DNA of 48,917 bases from an uncultured Clostridium sp. (GTDB lineage: Bacteria; Bacillota; Clostridia; TANB77; CAG-508). The DNA is taken from positions 1 through 48,917 of the forward strand of contig CANPFO010000005.1 in the NCBI GenBank assembly GCA_947573555.1, in the 5' to 3' direction. A program made the position numbers and the translations under genes. The notes under the pieces were generated by a model. The model worked only from the letters and a program-made list of their open reading frames with translations. It was not told the DNA's origin and did not search any database. The number at the start of each line of letters is the position of its first letter. Positions within the stretch are counted from its first letter, which is position 1. Positions 17,243 to 26,081 of the stretch are shown here, one piece after another.

Positions 17243-18427
17243 ATGAATAAAAAAACTGTGAAGGATATTGATTTAAAAGGAAAAAAAGTATTTGTAAGAT
17301 GTGATTTCAATGTACCAATGGATGACAATCAAAATATAACAGACAACACAAGAATAGTAGCAGCACTACCAACAATAAAATACTTATTAGAACAAAATTG
17401 TAAAGTAATATTAGCATCACACTTAGGAAGACCAAAAGGAGAAGTAAAACCAGAATACTCATTAAAGCCAGTAGCAAAAGAATTATCAAAATTATTAAAT
17501 AGAGAAATAATAATGTCAAATGATGTAATTGGAGATGATTCAACAACAAAATCATCAAATTTAAAAGAAGGAGAAATATTACTTCTTGAAAATGTAAGAT
17601 TTCATAGAGAAGAAACAGACAATGAGCCAGAATTTGCAAAAAAATTAGCATCTATGGCAGAAATATTTGTAAATGATGCATTTGGAGCAGCACATAGAGC
17701 ACATGCATCAACAGCGGGAATAGCAGACTATATACCAGCTGTATCAGGATTTTTGATAGAGAAAGAATTAACAGTATTAGGCAATGCTATAAACAATCCT
17801 GAAAGACCATTTGTAGCAATCCTTGGAGGAGCAAAAGTATCAGATAAAATTGGTGTAATAGACAGTTTACTAGACAAAGTAGATACATTAATTATTGGTG
17901 GAGGAATGGCATATACATTTTTTAAAGCACAAGGATACAACGTTGGAAACTCTCTATGTGAAGTAGACAAAGTAAACTTAGCATTAGATGCTATGGAAAA
18001 AGCAAAACAAAAAGGTGTAAAATTAGTATTACCTATAGATACAAAAGTAGGAAAAGAGTTCAAACCAGATACAGAAAGCAAAACAGTAGCATGGACAGAG
18101 ATCCCAGATGAATGGGAAGGATTTGATATTGGAGAAAAAACAATAGAAATGTTTAAACAAGAATTAAAAAATGCAAAAACTGTAATTTGGAATGGACCAT
18201 TAGGATTATTTGAATTTGATCAATTTGCAATAGGAACAAATGCAATAGCAAAAACACTATCTGAGTTAGATGCAACAACAATAATAGGAGGAGGAGATTC
18301 AGGAGCAGCAGTAGAAAAAGCAGGATTAGCAGATAAAATGACACATATTTCAACAGGTGGTGGAGCATCTCTAGAATTCTTAGAAGGAAAAAAATTACCA
18401 GGAATAGAATGTCTTCAAGATAAATAA
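17243..18427 (+). CDS. pgk: Phosphoglycerate kinase
   Basis: ATP-forming step of glycolysis (1,3-bisphosphoglycerate + ADP). N-terminal substrate-binding motif [13 protein letters not shown] near residue 14, ASHLGRPKG near 60, [10 protein letters not shown] near 112, [11 protein letters not shown] near 196, and the C-terminal nucleotide loop [13 protein letters not shown] near 351 with [14 protein letters not shown]. Length 394 is standard. RBS AGGAGG precedes ATG 17243. A REP-like palindrome follows directly, then the Nudix, tpiA and gpmI genes. Confidence 0.98.
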   Translation: MNKKTVKDIDLKGKKVFVRCDFNVPMDDNQNITDNTRIVAALPTIKYLLEQNCKVILASHLGRPKGEVKPEYSLKPVAKELSKLLNREIIMSNDVIGDDSTTKSSNLKEGEILLLENVRFHREETDNEPEFAKKLASMAEIFVNDAFGAAHRAHASTAGIADYIPAVSGFLIEKELTVLGNAINNPERPFVAILGGAKVSDKIGVIDSLLDKVDTLIIGGGMAYTFFKAQGYNVGNSLCEVDKVNLALDAMEKAKQKGVKLVLPIDTKVGKEFKPDTESKTVAWTEIPDEWEGFDIGEKTIEMFKQELKNAKTVIWNGPLGLFEFDQFAIGTNAIAKTLSELDATTIIGGGDSGAAVEKAGLADKMTHISTGGGASLEFLEGKKLPGIECLQDK

Positions 18428-18460
18428 TGTGACAAAGGGGGCGTCCCTTTTTGGCACACA
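18428..18460. repeat. REP-like palindrome, TGTGAC...GGCACACA type
   Basis: TGTGACAAAGGGGGCGTCCC followed by TTTTTGGCACACA; its reverse complement closely matches the copy at 35013-35044. Located in the pgk-nudix junction, where it could act as an mRNA-stabilising or attenuating hairpin. Confidence 0.8.
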
Positions 18461-18475
18461 TATAAGGAGAAATTA

Positions 18476-19015
18476 ATGGAATTATTAGATATATTAGATG
18501 AAGATGGAAATGTAATAGGAATAGAAGATAGAAAGATTGTACATGAAAAAGGATTATGGCACATACATGTTGGAGTATGGATTATGAATGAAGAAGGAAA
18601 ACTACTATTTCAAAAAAGAACATCAACTAAAAAAAGAAATCCTAATAAATGGACACGAACAGGAGGACACGTAGATAGTGGAGAATCTCCACTTATTGGA
18701 ATTCAAAGAGAAGTTGAAGAGGAAATAGGAGGAAGAATTCCTACAGAAAAATTCGAATTACTTAATATAGAAAAACTAGAAGCAGACGAATATAATCATC
18801 ATTTTACATATAATTATTTTATATGTGTAAAATATAAAATAGAAGAATATACGATGCAAAAGGAAGAAGTTAGTGATTTAAAATATATTTCAATTGAAGA
18901 AATGGAAGAAATAAAAAGAAACAATGATGAAAATTATACTTTTGTAAAATGGGATACTATAGATGAGAAAATAAATATGTTGAAGCAGAAAAGAGAGGAA
19001 ATTTGGCAAAAATAG
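18476..19015 (+). CDS. Nudix hydrolase
   Basis: A 179-residue Nudix protein. The Nudix box GX5EX7REXXEEXGX is intact, GGHVDSGESPLIGIQREVEEEIGG at about residues 62-85. The N-terminal MELLDILDEDGNVIG and LWHIHVGVWI resemble the YfcD/isopentenyl-diphosphate-isomerase-like branch of the family, but catalytic residues particular to isomerase are not clear, so a nucleotide-diphosphate or isoprenoid substrate is undecided. RBS AAGGAG precedes ATG 18476. Its position inside a glycolytic operon, between pgk and tpiA, is unusual and may reflect simple co-expression. Confidence 0.88.
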   Translation: MELLDILDEDGNVIGIEDRKIVHEKGLWHIHVGVWIMNEEGKLLFQKRTSTKKRNPNKWTRTGGHVDSGESPLIGIQREVEEEIGGRIPTEKFELLNIEKLEADEYNHHFTYNYFICVKYKIEEYTMQKEEVSDLKYISIEEMEEIKRNNDENYTFVKWDTIDEKINMLKQKREEIWQK

Positions 19016-19061
19016 ACAAAAAAGGAGACAGGAAAAAACAATATATCAAAGGAGGAAAAGG

Positions 19062-19814
19062 ATGAGAAAAAAAGTAATTGCAGGAAACTGGAAAATGAAT
19101 ATGCTTCCAAATGAAGCAATAGATTTTATAGATAAATTTGCACCACAAGTAAAGGAAACAAAAAATGAAGTAATATTATGTGTACCTTATACAGATTTAT
19201 TTTATGCTTTGCTAACAGCACAAGGTACAAATATTAAAATAGGTGCACAAAATATGCATTTTGAAGAAAGTGGAGCATATACAGGAGAAGTATCAGCAAA
19301 AATGCTAAAAGCAATTGGTGTTGAATATGTTATAATAGGTCACTCTGAGAGAAGACAATACTTTAATGAAACTGATGAAACAGTAAATAAGAAGATAAAA
19401 ACAGCTTTTCAAAATGAGTTAAAACCAATTGTATGTGTAGGGGAGACTTTAGAACAAAGAGAAGAAAATAAAACAAAAGAAGTTATTACAAAACAAACAG
19501 AATTAGCTTTAGATGGTTTGACAGAAGAACAAGTTAAAAATACAATAATAGCATATGAACCAATTTGGGCAATAGGAACAGGAAAGACAGCAACATCTGA
19601 ACAAGCAAATGATGCAATAAAATCAATTCGTGACAAAATTTGTCAAATCTATGGACAAAATGTGGCTGACGGAGTTATAATACAATATGGCGGTAGCGTA
19701 AAGTCATCAAATGCAAAAGAATTATTTGAGATGTCAGATATTGATGGAGGATTAGTTGGAGGAGCAAGCTTAAAGCCAGATGAATTTGCAAAAATAGTTA
19801 ATTATACAGATTAG
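19062..19814 (+). CDS. tpiA: Triosephosphate isomerase
   Basis: Interconverts DHAP and glyceraldehyde-3-phosphate. Residues at the start, MRKKVIAGNWKMN, carry the catalytic Lys. The catalytic His lies in IIGHSERRQYF near residue 95, the catalytic Glu in IAYEPIWAIGTGKTA near 165, and the phosphate loop in YGGSVKSSN and GGLVGGASL. Length 250 is standard. RBS AAAGGAGG precedes ATG 19062, 46 bases after the Nudix gene. gpmI follows after 44 bases. Confidence 0.98.
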   Translation: MRKKVIAGNWKMNMLPNEAIDFIDKFAPQVKETKNEVILCVPYTDLFYALLTAQGTNIKIGAQNMHFEESGAYTGEVSAKMLKAIGVEYVIIGHSERRQYFNETDETVNKKIKTAFQNELKPIVCVGETLEQREENKTKEVITKQTELALDGLTEEQVKNTIIAYEPIWAIGTGKTATSEQANDAIKSIRDKICQIYGQNVADGVIIQYGGSVKSSNAKELFEMSDIDGGLVGGASLKPDEFAKIVNYTD

Positions 19815-19858
19815 TTAAGTATATTTTGATATCTATATAAAAGAAAGGAATCATAAAG

Positions 19859-21400
19859 ATGAATGATAAAGTAACAATGCTAATGATATTAGATGGTTTT
19901 GGCGACAATAAAAATAAAGATGGAAATGCAATAAAATTAGCCAATACACCTAATATAGATAGACTAATGAAAAAATATCCTAACACAGATATATATACAA
20001 GTGGACTACATGTGGGATTACCAGAAGGACAAATGGGAAACTCTGAAGTAGGGCATACTAATATAGGAGCTGGGAGAATAGTATATCAAGAATTAACAAG
20101 AATAACTAAATCAATAGAAGATGGAGATTTCTTTAGCAATCAAGAACTTATAGCTGCAATAGAAAATTGTAAGAAAAACAATTCAAAATTGCATATTTTA
20201 GGATTAGTATCAGATGGAGGAGTTCACAGTCATATAAGACATTTATATGCTTTATTAGAGATGGCTAAAAGAAGAGACTTTGAAGATGTATATGTACATT
20301 GCTTTTTAGACGGAAGAGATACACCACCAGCATCAGCTGAAAGTTATATATCACAATTACAAGAGAAAATGAAAGAAAAACAAGTTGGTAAAATAGCAAC
20401 ACTTTCAGGAAGATTTTATGCAATGGATAGAGACAAAAGATGGGAAAGAGTTGAAAAATGTTATAATGCATTAGTAAACGGAGATGGAATAAAAGCAGGA
20501 GATTGCATAAAAGCAATTGAAGATTCATATCAAAAAGAAGTATTTGACGAATTTGTTGAGCCAACAGTAATAGTAAATAGTAATGATGATCCTGTTGCAA
20601 AAATAGAAGAAAATGATTCTGTAATATTCTTCAATTTCAGACCAGATAGAGCTAGAGAAATAACAAGAGCATTAGTAGACCAAGAATTTAATGGATTTGA
20701 AACTAAGAAAATGAATTTGTATTATGTATGTTTTACAAATTATGATGAAACTATGCCAAATGTACAAATAGCATTCAAAAAAGAAGCATTAAAAAATACA
20801 TTTGGAGAAGTAGTAAGTAATAACAAAAAAACACAATTAAGAATTGCAGAAACAGAAAAATATGCACATGTAACATTCTTCTTTAATGGCGGAGAAGAAA
20901 AACAATATGAAGGAGAAGACAGAATATTAGTACCATCACCTAAAGTAGAAACTTATGATATGAAACCAGAAATGAGTGCATATGAAGTAACAGACAAAGT
21001 ATGTGAAGCTTTAAAAAATGATAAATATGATGTAGTTATATTAAACTATGCAAATACAGATATGGTAGGACATACAGGAAGTTTAGAAGCAGCAATAAAA
21101 GCTGTTGAAACAGTAGACGAATGTGTTGGAAGAGTTATAAAAATTATAGAAGAGAAAAAAGGAAACTTAATAATAACAGCAGATCATGGAAATGCAGAAC
21201 AAATGATAGATTATAAAACAGGGGAGCCACATACAGCACATACAACAAATCCAGTTCCAATAGTATTACTAACAGAAAATAAAGATATTAAATTAAAAGA
21301 AAATGGAAAATTAGCAGATTTAGCACCAACAATGCTTGATTTAATGGGTATAGAAAAACCAAAAGAAATGACAGGAGAAAGTTTATTGGTCAAAGAATAG
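19859..21400 (+). CDS. gpmI: 2,3-bisphosphoglycerate-independent phosphoglycerate mutase
   Basis: Manganese-dependent interconversion of 3- and 2-phosphoglycerate; alkaline-phosphatase superfamily. [18 protein letters not shown] (metal-binding Asp), the phosphoserine nucleophile region [17 protein letters not shown] near residue 60, the FLDGRDTPP motif near 150, [11 protein letters not shown] near 260, and the C-terminal metal site ADHGNAEQM near 440 with [10 protein letters not shown]. Length 513 is typical. AAAGGA precedes ATG 19859. No enolase gene follows in this window. Confidence 0.98.
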   Translation: MNDKVTMLMILDGFGDNKNKDGNAIKLANTPNIDRLMKKYPNTDIYTSGLHVGLPEGQMGNSEVGHTNIGAGRIVYQELTRITKSIEDGDFFSNQELIAAIENCKKNNSKLHILGLVSDGGVHSHIRHLYALLEMAKRRDFEDVYVHCFLDGRDTPPASAESYISQLQEKMKEKQVGKIATLSGRFYAMDRDKRWERVEKCYNALVNGDGIKAGDCIKAIEDSYQKEVFDEFVEPTVIVNSNDDPVAKIEENDSVIFFNFRPDRAREITRALVDQEFNGFETKKMNLYYVCFTNYDETMPNVQIAFKKEALKNTFGEVVSNNKKTQLRIAETEKYAHVTFFFNGGEEKQYEGEDRILVPSPKVETYDMKPEMSAYEVTDKVCEALKNDKYDVVILNYANTDMVGHTGSLEAAIKAVETVDECVGRVIKIIEEKKGNLIITADHGNAEQMIDYKTGEPHTAHTTNPVPIVLLTENKDIKLKENGKLADLAPTMLDLMGIEKPKEMTGESLLVKE

Positions 21401-21431
21401 GGGTAAATTTGAAAAATAATCTTAAGAAAGA

Positions 21432-22133
21432 ATGAGACTAAATATGTTAAAACACACAAAGAAAATAAAAGAGATGTATGAAGATATACAAAAACGTATA
21501 TTTTATATGATACCTGAAAAATGGGATAAAATGTATTTATATTGTCAAGTATCAGAATCAGAAAATGGACAGAAAACAGGGGAATTATTCTTTTACTATA
21601 TTCCAAAAGGAATATTGAAAAAGAACCCTGTTAATGTATATGAAATACCACAGAAATTTAACTTAGACGAAAAAGAATATCTAAAATTGGTAAAAATTTT
21701 ATATAAAAAAATAGTACAACTAAGGGAAGAGTTTAAAAAAATAGAACTAACATCAACCTGGACAAATTTAACTATAAAAATAGAAGGTATAAAATTTAAA
21801 GTTGAATATGACTATGAAGACTTAAGCAAATCAAGATTTTCTAGTTATGAGAGACATATAATATGGAGATATAATGTACTTGGAATAAAGTTAGAGCAGT
21901 TGAATCGAAAAGAAAGGGACATATTAGAAACATATTTAATAGGAGAGAAAGTAATTAGACGAAGAGAAAGGTATGAAGAAAGTATATACATAAAAAATAT
22001 AAAAAACATTGTTGATTATGATACTGGAAATTATTTATATGAGCAAAATATAGAATATATAGCGACAGGAGACGAGAAAGTCAGAAATCAGATAATAATG
22101 TCTACTGAGCAAATGGAAGAATTAAAAAAATAA
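21432..22133 (+). CDS. YezG-like (DUF600) immunity protein, apparently orphan
   Basis: 233 residues. The segment IQKRIFYMIPEKWDKMYLYCQVSESENGQ followed by ELFFYYIPKG and later STWTNLTIKI..FKVEYDYEDL fits the YezG/DUF600 family, immunity proteins that neutralise LXG-type DNase toxins such as YeeF of Bacillus. Here no LXG toxin gene is adjacent: gpmI is upstream and the NifU-like gene downstream. The C-terminal 70 residues (RRRERYEESIYIKNI...) extend beyond the usual family length of about 150. The start is uncertain: ATG 21432 or 21444, both with only a weak AAGAAAG RBS. Family call from pattern memory; the role is inferred. Confidence 0.6.
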   Translation: MRLNMLKHTKKIKEMYEDIQKRIFYMIPEKWDKMYLYCQVSESENGQKTGELFFYYIPKGILKKNPVNVYEIPQKFNLDEKEYLKLVKILYKKIVQLREEFKKIELTSTWTNLTIKIEGIKFKVEYDYEDLSKSRFSSYERHIIWRYNVLGIKLEQLNRKERDILETYLIGEKVIRRRERYEESIYIKNIKNIVDYDTGNYLYEQNIEYIATGDEKVRNQIIMSTEQMEELKK

Positions 22134-22213
22134 AATTTATAGTAGTTATTAATTTTTAGAAGAAATTCTAATATAATATAAAATAAAAAACGAAGTGAAG
22201 GGAGCAAAAAAAG

Positions 22214-22906
22214 ATGATTTATTCAAAAGAATTAGAAGGAATGTGTACAGTAGCAAAAGGAGTAGACCATGGACCAGCACCAATACCAGAGGAAGGAAAA
22301 TGGGTTAAGGCAAAAGAAATAAAAGATATATCAGGTCTAACACACGGTATAGGATGGTGTGCACCACAACAAGGAGCATGCAAACTAACATTAAATGTAA
22401 AAGAAGGAATAATTCAAGAAGCATTAGTAGAGACAATAGGATGTTCAGGAATGACACACTCAGCTGCAATGGCAGGAGAAATATTAGTAGGAAAAACAAT
22501 ATTAGAAGCATTAAATACAGACTTAGTATGTGATGCTATAAATACTGCTATGAGAGAACTATTCTTACAAATAGTATATGGAAGAACACAATCAGCATTT
22601 TCAGAAGGAGGACTTCCAGTAGGAGCAGGATTAGAAGACCTAGGAAAAGGACACACAAGCCAAGTTGGAACAATTTATTCAAGCAAATTAAAAGGACCTA
22701 GATATTTAAACTTAACAGAAGGATACATAGTAGAATTAGGATTAGACAAAGATGACCAAATTATTGGTTATAAATATGTTCATTTAGGAAAAATGATGGA
22801 TAACATCAAAAAAGGAATTGATCCTAAAGAAGCAATAGAAAAAGCTTCTGGAACATATGGAAGATTTAACGAAGCAGTTAAAAAAATAGATCCAAGAGAA
22901 GAATAA
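22214..22906 (+). CDS. NifU/IscU-like iron-sulfur scaffold, GGGtGRT-partner type
   Basis: 230-residue member of the IscU/NifU-N fold. GCSGMTHSAAMAGEILVGKTILEAL (about residues 76-100) matches the scaffold's GC-x-x-x-x-x-S...GK-x-x-EAL core. Cysteines at about 11, 49, 56, 77 and 106 could hold a cluster, but their spacing differs from SufU. Such proteins are found in anaerobes directly before the 'GGGtGRT' protein, as here. RBS GAAGTGAAGGGAG precedes ATG 22214. It is distinct from the SufU at 40014, so this organism has two scaffold-like proteins. Which cluster or client it serves is unknown. Confidence 0.82.
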   Translation: MIYSKELEGMCTVAKGVDHGPAPIPEEGKWVKAKEIKDISGLTHGIGWCAPQQGACKLTLNVKEGIIQEALVETIGCSGMTHSAAMAGEILVGKTILEALNTDLVCDAINTAMRELFLQIVYGRTQSAFSEGGLPVGAGLEDLGKGHTSQVGTIYSSKLKGPRYLNLTEGYIVELGLDKDDQIIGYKYVHLGKMMDNIKKGIDPKEAIEKASGTYGRFNEAVKKIDPREE

Positions 22907-22935
22907 TGTCCAAAAGGGACGGTTCTGTTTGGACA
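22907..22935. repeat. REP-like palindrome, TGTCC...GGACA type
   Basis: TGTCCAAAAGGGACGGTTC then TGTTTGGACA, directly after the TAA of the NifU-like gene. Third variant of the GGGAC-containing repeats in this window; it can fold in the message between the two genes. Confidence 0.75.
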
Positions 22936-22957
22936 TTAAATATAAGGAGGAATAAAA

Positions 22958-23962
22958 ATGGCAGTAACATTTGAAAGTTATGAAAGAAGAATAGAACAAA
23001 TAAAACCAGTAATGGAAAAATACGGAATAAAAGATTTTGAAGATGCATTAGAAATATGCAAAGAAAAAGGATTTAATCCATACGAAATAGTAAAAGGAAT
23101 ACAACCAATCTGTTTCGAAAATGCAGCTTGGGCATATACTTTAGGTGCAGCAATAGCAATAAAAAAAGATTGTACTAAAGCTGCAGACGCAGCAAAAGCA
23201 ATAGGAGAAGGATTACAAGCTTTCTGTATTCCAGGTTCAGTTGCAGATGATAGAAAAGTTGGATTGGGACACGGAAATTTAGCATCAATGTTATTATCTG
23301 AAGAAACAAAATGCTTTGCATTTTTAGCAGGACATGAATCTTTTGCTGCAGCAGAAGGTGCTATTGGTATAGCTAAATCAGCTAATAAAGTTAGAAAAGA
23401 ACCATTAAGAGTAATTTTAAATGGACTTGGAAAAGACGCAGCACAAGTAATTTCAAGAATCAATGGATTTACATATGTAAAAACAGATTTTGACTTCTTC
23501 ACAGGAAAAGTAAATGTTGTAGAAGAAATAGCTTATTCAGATGGAGAAAGAAGTAAAGTTAGATGCTATGGAGCAAACGATGTTAGAGAAGGTGTTGCTA
23601 TAATGTGGCTAGAGGATGTTGATGTTTCTATAACAGGAAATTCAACAAACCCTACAAGATTCCAACATCCAGTAGCTGGTACATACAAGAAAGAAAGAAT
23701 TGAAGAAGGTAGAAAATATTTCTCAGTAGCTTCAGGTGGAGGAACAGGAAGAACATTACATCCAGATAATATGGCAGCTGGACCAGCTTCTTATGGTATG
23801 ACAGATACTATGGGAAGAATGCACTCAGATGCACAATTTGCAGGAAGTTCATCAGTTCCAGCTCACGTTGAAATGATGGGATTAATTGGAATGGGTAATA
23901 ATCCAATGGTTGGAGCTTCTGTTGCAGTAGCAGTAGCGGTAGAAGAGGCTATGAAGAATTAA
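22958..23962 (+). CDS. GGGtGRT protein (uncharacterised conserved family)
   Basis: 334-residue protein carrying the family-naming motif in SGGGTGRTLHPDNMAAGP at about residues 258-275, followed by the very conserved GMTDTMGRMHSDAQFAGSSS. The N-terminal half has LGAAIAIKKDCTKAADAA and GLGHGNLASMLL, and FAFLAGHESFAAAEGAIGIA near 125. Function is not established; in anaerobes it travels with the NifU-like scaffold just upstream, so it may receive or use an Fe-S cluster, although it has few cysteines (about 5). RBS AAGGAGG precedes ATG 22958. The two genes are separated only by a REP-like hairpin. Confidence 0.9.
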   Translation: MAVTFESYERRIEQIKPVMEKYGIKDFEDALEICKEKGFNPYEIVKGIQPICFENAAWAYTLGAAIAIKKDCTKAADAAKAIGEGLQAFCIPGSVADDRKVGLGHGNLASMLLSEETKCFAFLAGHESFAAAEGAIGIAKSANKVRKEPLRVILNGLGKDAAQVISRINGFTYVKTDFDFFTGKVNVVEEIAYSDGERSKVRCYGANDVREGVAIMWLEDVDVSITGNSTNPTRFQHPVAGTYKKERIEEGRKYFSVASGGGTGRTLHPDNMAAGPASYGMTDTMGRMHSDAQFAGSSSVPAHVEMMGLIGMGNNPMVGASVAVAVAVEEAMKN

Positions 23963-23997
23963 TTTTATAAAAAATTTTAAACAGTAATCTACAAACT

Positions 23998-24062
23998 AAA
24001 AAGAGATAGTGAATTTCAAATTGTATTTTTAATATATACAGATTGAAATTTACTATCTTTTT
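23998..24062 (+). terminator. Strong terminator after the GGGtGRT gene
   Basis: AAAAAGAGATAGTGAATTTCAA pairs (nearly perfectly) with TTGAAATTTACTATCTTTTT, stem over 15 bp with a T-rich tail. Confidence 0.85.
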
Positions 24063-24187
24063 GTTGTAAAAAATATAGGATGATATAAAATGTTATTACA
24101 ATAGTGGCACTAGTAACAACAATAATTAGTAAAATAAATGTTTTTATAAAAAACGAACAAAAATTTTATGAAATTTAAAAAAATGTA

Positions 24188-24216
24188 TTGACAAAATAAA
24201 AAATAGAATATAAAAT
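24188..24216 (+). promoter_or_regulatory. Putative sigma-A promoter for the YgjP-like gene
   Basis: TTGACA at 24188-24193, 17-base spacer, TAAAAT at 24211-24216. Downstream, ACGAACAATGTTTCGTGAAACG (24229-24250, two overlapping near-palindromes around TTTCGTGAAA) could be an operator. The rest of the 313-base gap 23963-24275 holds the preceding terminator and AT-rich sequence without a gene. Confidence 0.5.
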
Positions 24217-24275
24217 AAGAACAACAAAACGAACAATGTTTCGTGAAACGTAAATTTGCAAGGAGTGGTATTAAA

Positions 24276-24791
24276 ATGAAAATAATGACAAAGAAAATAA
24301 AATTAAAAATAACAATAGAAGAAGCAGCAGAAAGACATCCAGTACCTATATTAGGAACGGATTATAAAGTAAAAATTACATATAAAAACATAAAGGTTGC
24401 TGAATTAGATGTAGAGAATAAAATTATAAAAATATCACTACCAAACAAATACAAAAAAGAAAACAATGAAAAAATATTAGATATAGCAATAGACAAAATG
24501 TATGAGCAGATAGCAAAAATAGAAGTAGAAAGAGCAATGGAAAAAACAAGATTACTATTAGGATTTGCACCAGAAGACTATGAAATTAAGAAAATAAAGA
24601 ATACATTAGGAAAATGTGAAGACAAAAAAATAATAATAAATCCAGAAATAGTAAAATACAATAGAAATATCATAGATTATATAATACTACACCAATATTG
24701 TCATCTAAAATATAAAACACATTCAAAATCATTCACTAATATGATAAAAAAATATGAACCTAATTTTGCAGAATATGAAAAAATACTATAA
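24276..24791 (+). CDS. YgjP/DUF45-like metallopeptidase homologue with HQxxH in place of HExxH
   Basis: 171 residues. The order fits the YgjP-like (DUF45) family: N-terminal beta region (EAAERHPVPILGTDYKVKITYKN), a central KNTLGKC (compare WGSC) and a C-terminal YIILHQYCHLKYKTHSKSFTNMIKKYEP, which aligns with the family's HELAH-x-x-x-x-x-HS-x-x-F zinc motif. The catalytic Glu is Gln here (about residue 140), and the usual Trp-Gly-Ser before Cys is altered, so it may be catalytically inactive. I place the start at ATG 24276 (AAGGAG 10 bases upstream) rather than the GTG at 24243, whose codons precede the RBS. Confidence 0.72.
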   Translation: MKIMTKKIKLKITIEEAAERHPVPILGTDYKVKITYKNIKVAELDVENKIIKISLPNKYKKENNEKILDIAIDKMYEQIAKIEVERAMEKTRLLLGFAPEDYEIKKIKNTLGKCEDKKIIINPEIVKYNRNIIDYIILHQYCHLKYKTHSKSFTNMIKKYEPNFAEYEKIL

Positions 24792-24866
24792 AAATACTAT
24801 ATTTTTCTAAAATTTTATGATATAATTCAAAAATAGATAAAAAAGAACAAAGAGAGGGAATATAAA

Positions 24867-25976
24867 ATGAACAAATATTATTTTACATCAGAAAGTGTAA
24901 CAGAAGGTCATCCAGACAAATTAGCAGACTTTATTTCTGATAGCATATTAGATGAATATATAAAACAAGATAAAAATTCTAGAGTAGCAGTAGAAACATT
25001 TGTTACAGGAAATACAGTAGTAGTAGCAGGGCAAGTAACATCAAATGCAAAAGTAGAAATAGAAAAAATAGTAAGAAATATAATAAAAGAAGTTGGATAT
25101 GACAATGAAAATACAGATATAGATTATAGAACATGTGAAATTATCGAAAAAATAACAAAACAAAGTCCAGATATAGCACTTGGGGTTGACATAGGTGGTG
25201 CAGGAGACCAAGGAATAATGTTTGGTTATGCATGTGATGAAACAGAAGAATATATGCCATACGCAATAACAATGGCACATAAATTATCAAGAAGGCTAAC
25301 AGAAGTAAGAAAAAACAACGAAATAGAATTTTTAAGACCAGATGGAAAAACACAAGTAACAGTAGAATATGAAAACAATAAACCAAAAAGAATAGAAACA
25401 GTATTAATATCAATACAACATTTAGAAAATATAGAAACAGAACAAATAAAAAAAGATATTATAGAAAAAGTAATAAAAAAAGTAATTCCAGCAAATATGA
25501 TGGATGAAAACACAAAAATATATGTAAATCCAACAGGAAGATTTATAATAGGAGGACCACTAGGAGATACAGGATTAACAGGAAGAAAAATAATAGTAGA
25601 TACATATGGGGGATATGCAAGACATGGTGGAGGAGCTTTTTCAGGAAAAGATTCTAGTAAAGTAGATCGCAGTGGAGCATATATGTTAAGGCATATTGCA
25701 AAAAATATAGTAGCAAACGGATATGCAAAAAAATGTGAAATACAATTATCATATGCAATAGGAATGAAAGAACCACTTTCATTATATGTAGATACATTTG
25801 GAACAAGTGAAAAATCAGAAGAAGAATTGTGTAATATAATAAAAGAAAAATTTGACTTAACACCAGATGGAATTATAAATTACTTAAAATTAAGAGAGCC
25901 AATTTATAAAAATACAACAAATTATGGACATTTTGGAAAAGTAAATTTACCTTGGGAAAAAATAGTAAAAATATAA
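24867..25976 (+). CDS. metK: S-adenosylmethionine synthetase
   Basis: Makes S-adenosylmethionine from methionine and ATP. Starts with [24 protein letters not shown] (ATP/methionine site), has [14 protein letters not shown] near residue 113, [21 protein letters not shown] near 228 and [19 protein letters not shown] (P-loop-like, Lys) near 250. 369 residues is a little shorter than the typical 390-400, mostly in the middle domain. RBS GAGAGGGA precedes ATG 24867. Followed by a terminator; probably monocistronic. No SAM or T-box riboswitch was seen in the 75-base upstream gap. Confidence 0.97.
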   Translation: MNKYYFTSESVTEGHPDKLADFISDSILDEYIKQDKNSRVAVETFVTGNTVVVAGQVTSNAKVEIEKIVRNIIKEVGYDNENTDIDYRTCEIIEKITKQSPDIALGVDIGGAGDQGIMFGYACDETEEYMPYAITMAHKLSRRLTEVRKNNEIEFLRPDGKTQVTVEYENNKPKRIETVLISIQHLENIETEQIKKDIIEKVIKKVIPANMMDENTKIYVNPTGRFIIGGPLGDTGLTGRKIIVDTYGGYARHGGGAFSGKDSSKVDRSGAYMLRHIAKNIVANGYAKKCEIQLSYAIGMKEPLSLYVDTFGTSEKSEEELCNIIKEKFDLTPDGIINYLKLREPIYKNTTNYGHFGKVNLPWEKIVKI

Positions 25977-25981
25977 ATATA

Positions 25982-26020
25982 AAAATGGGACTTTAAAAAA
26001 TTGAGCCCATTTTATTTTTT
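25982..26020 (+). terminator. Terminator after metK
   Basis: AAAATGGGACT pairs with AGCCCATTTT (one offset base), loop TTAAAAAATTG, followed by ATTTTTT. Confidence 0.8.
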
Positions 26021-26081
26021 CACAATATGAACACAAAAGTATATTATAATAAGCAAAACATAAAAATGAAAGGAGAAAAAA

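Noticed and set aside
24229..24250. LexA box (CGAAC...GTTCG type) before the YgjP-like gene
   Set aside because: The spacing is one base short of the Bacillus-type consensus and the half sites are not symmetric; left as a possible operator only.
24792..24866. SAM riboswitch before metK
   Set aside because: The gap is only 75 AT-rich bases and shows no S-box structure.
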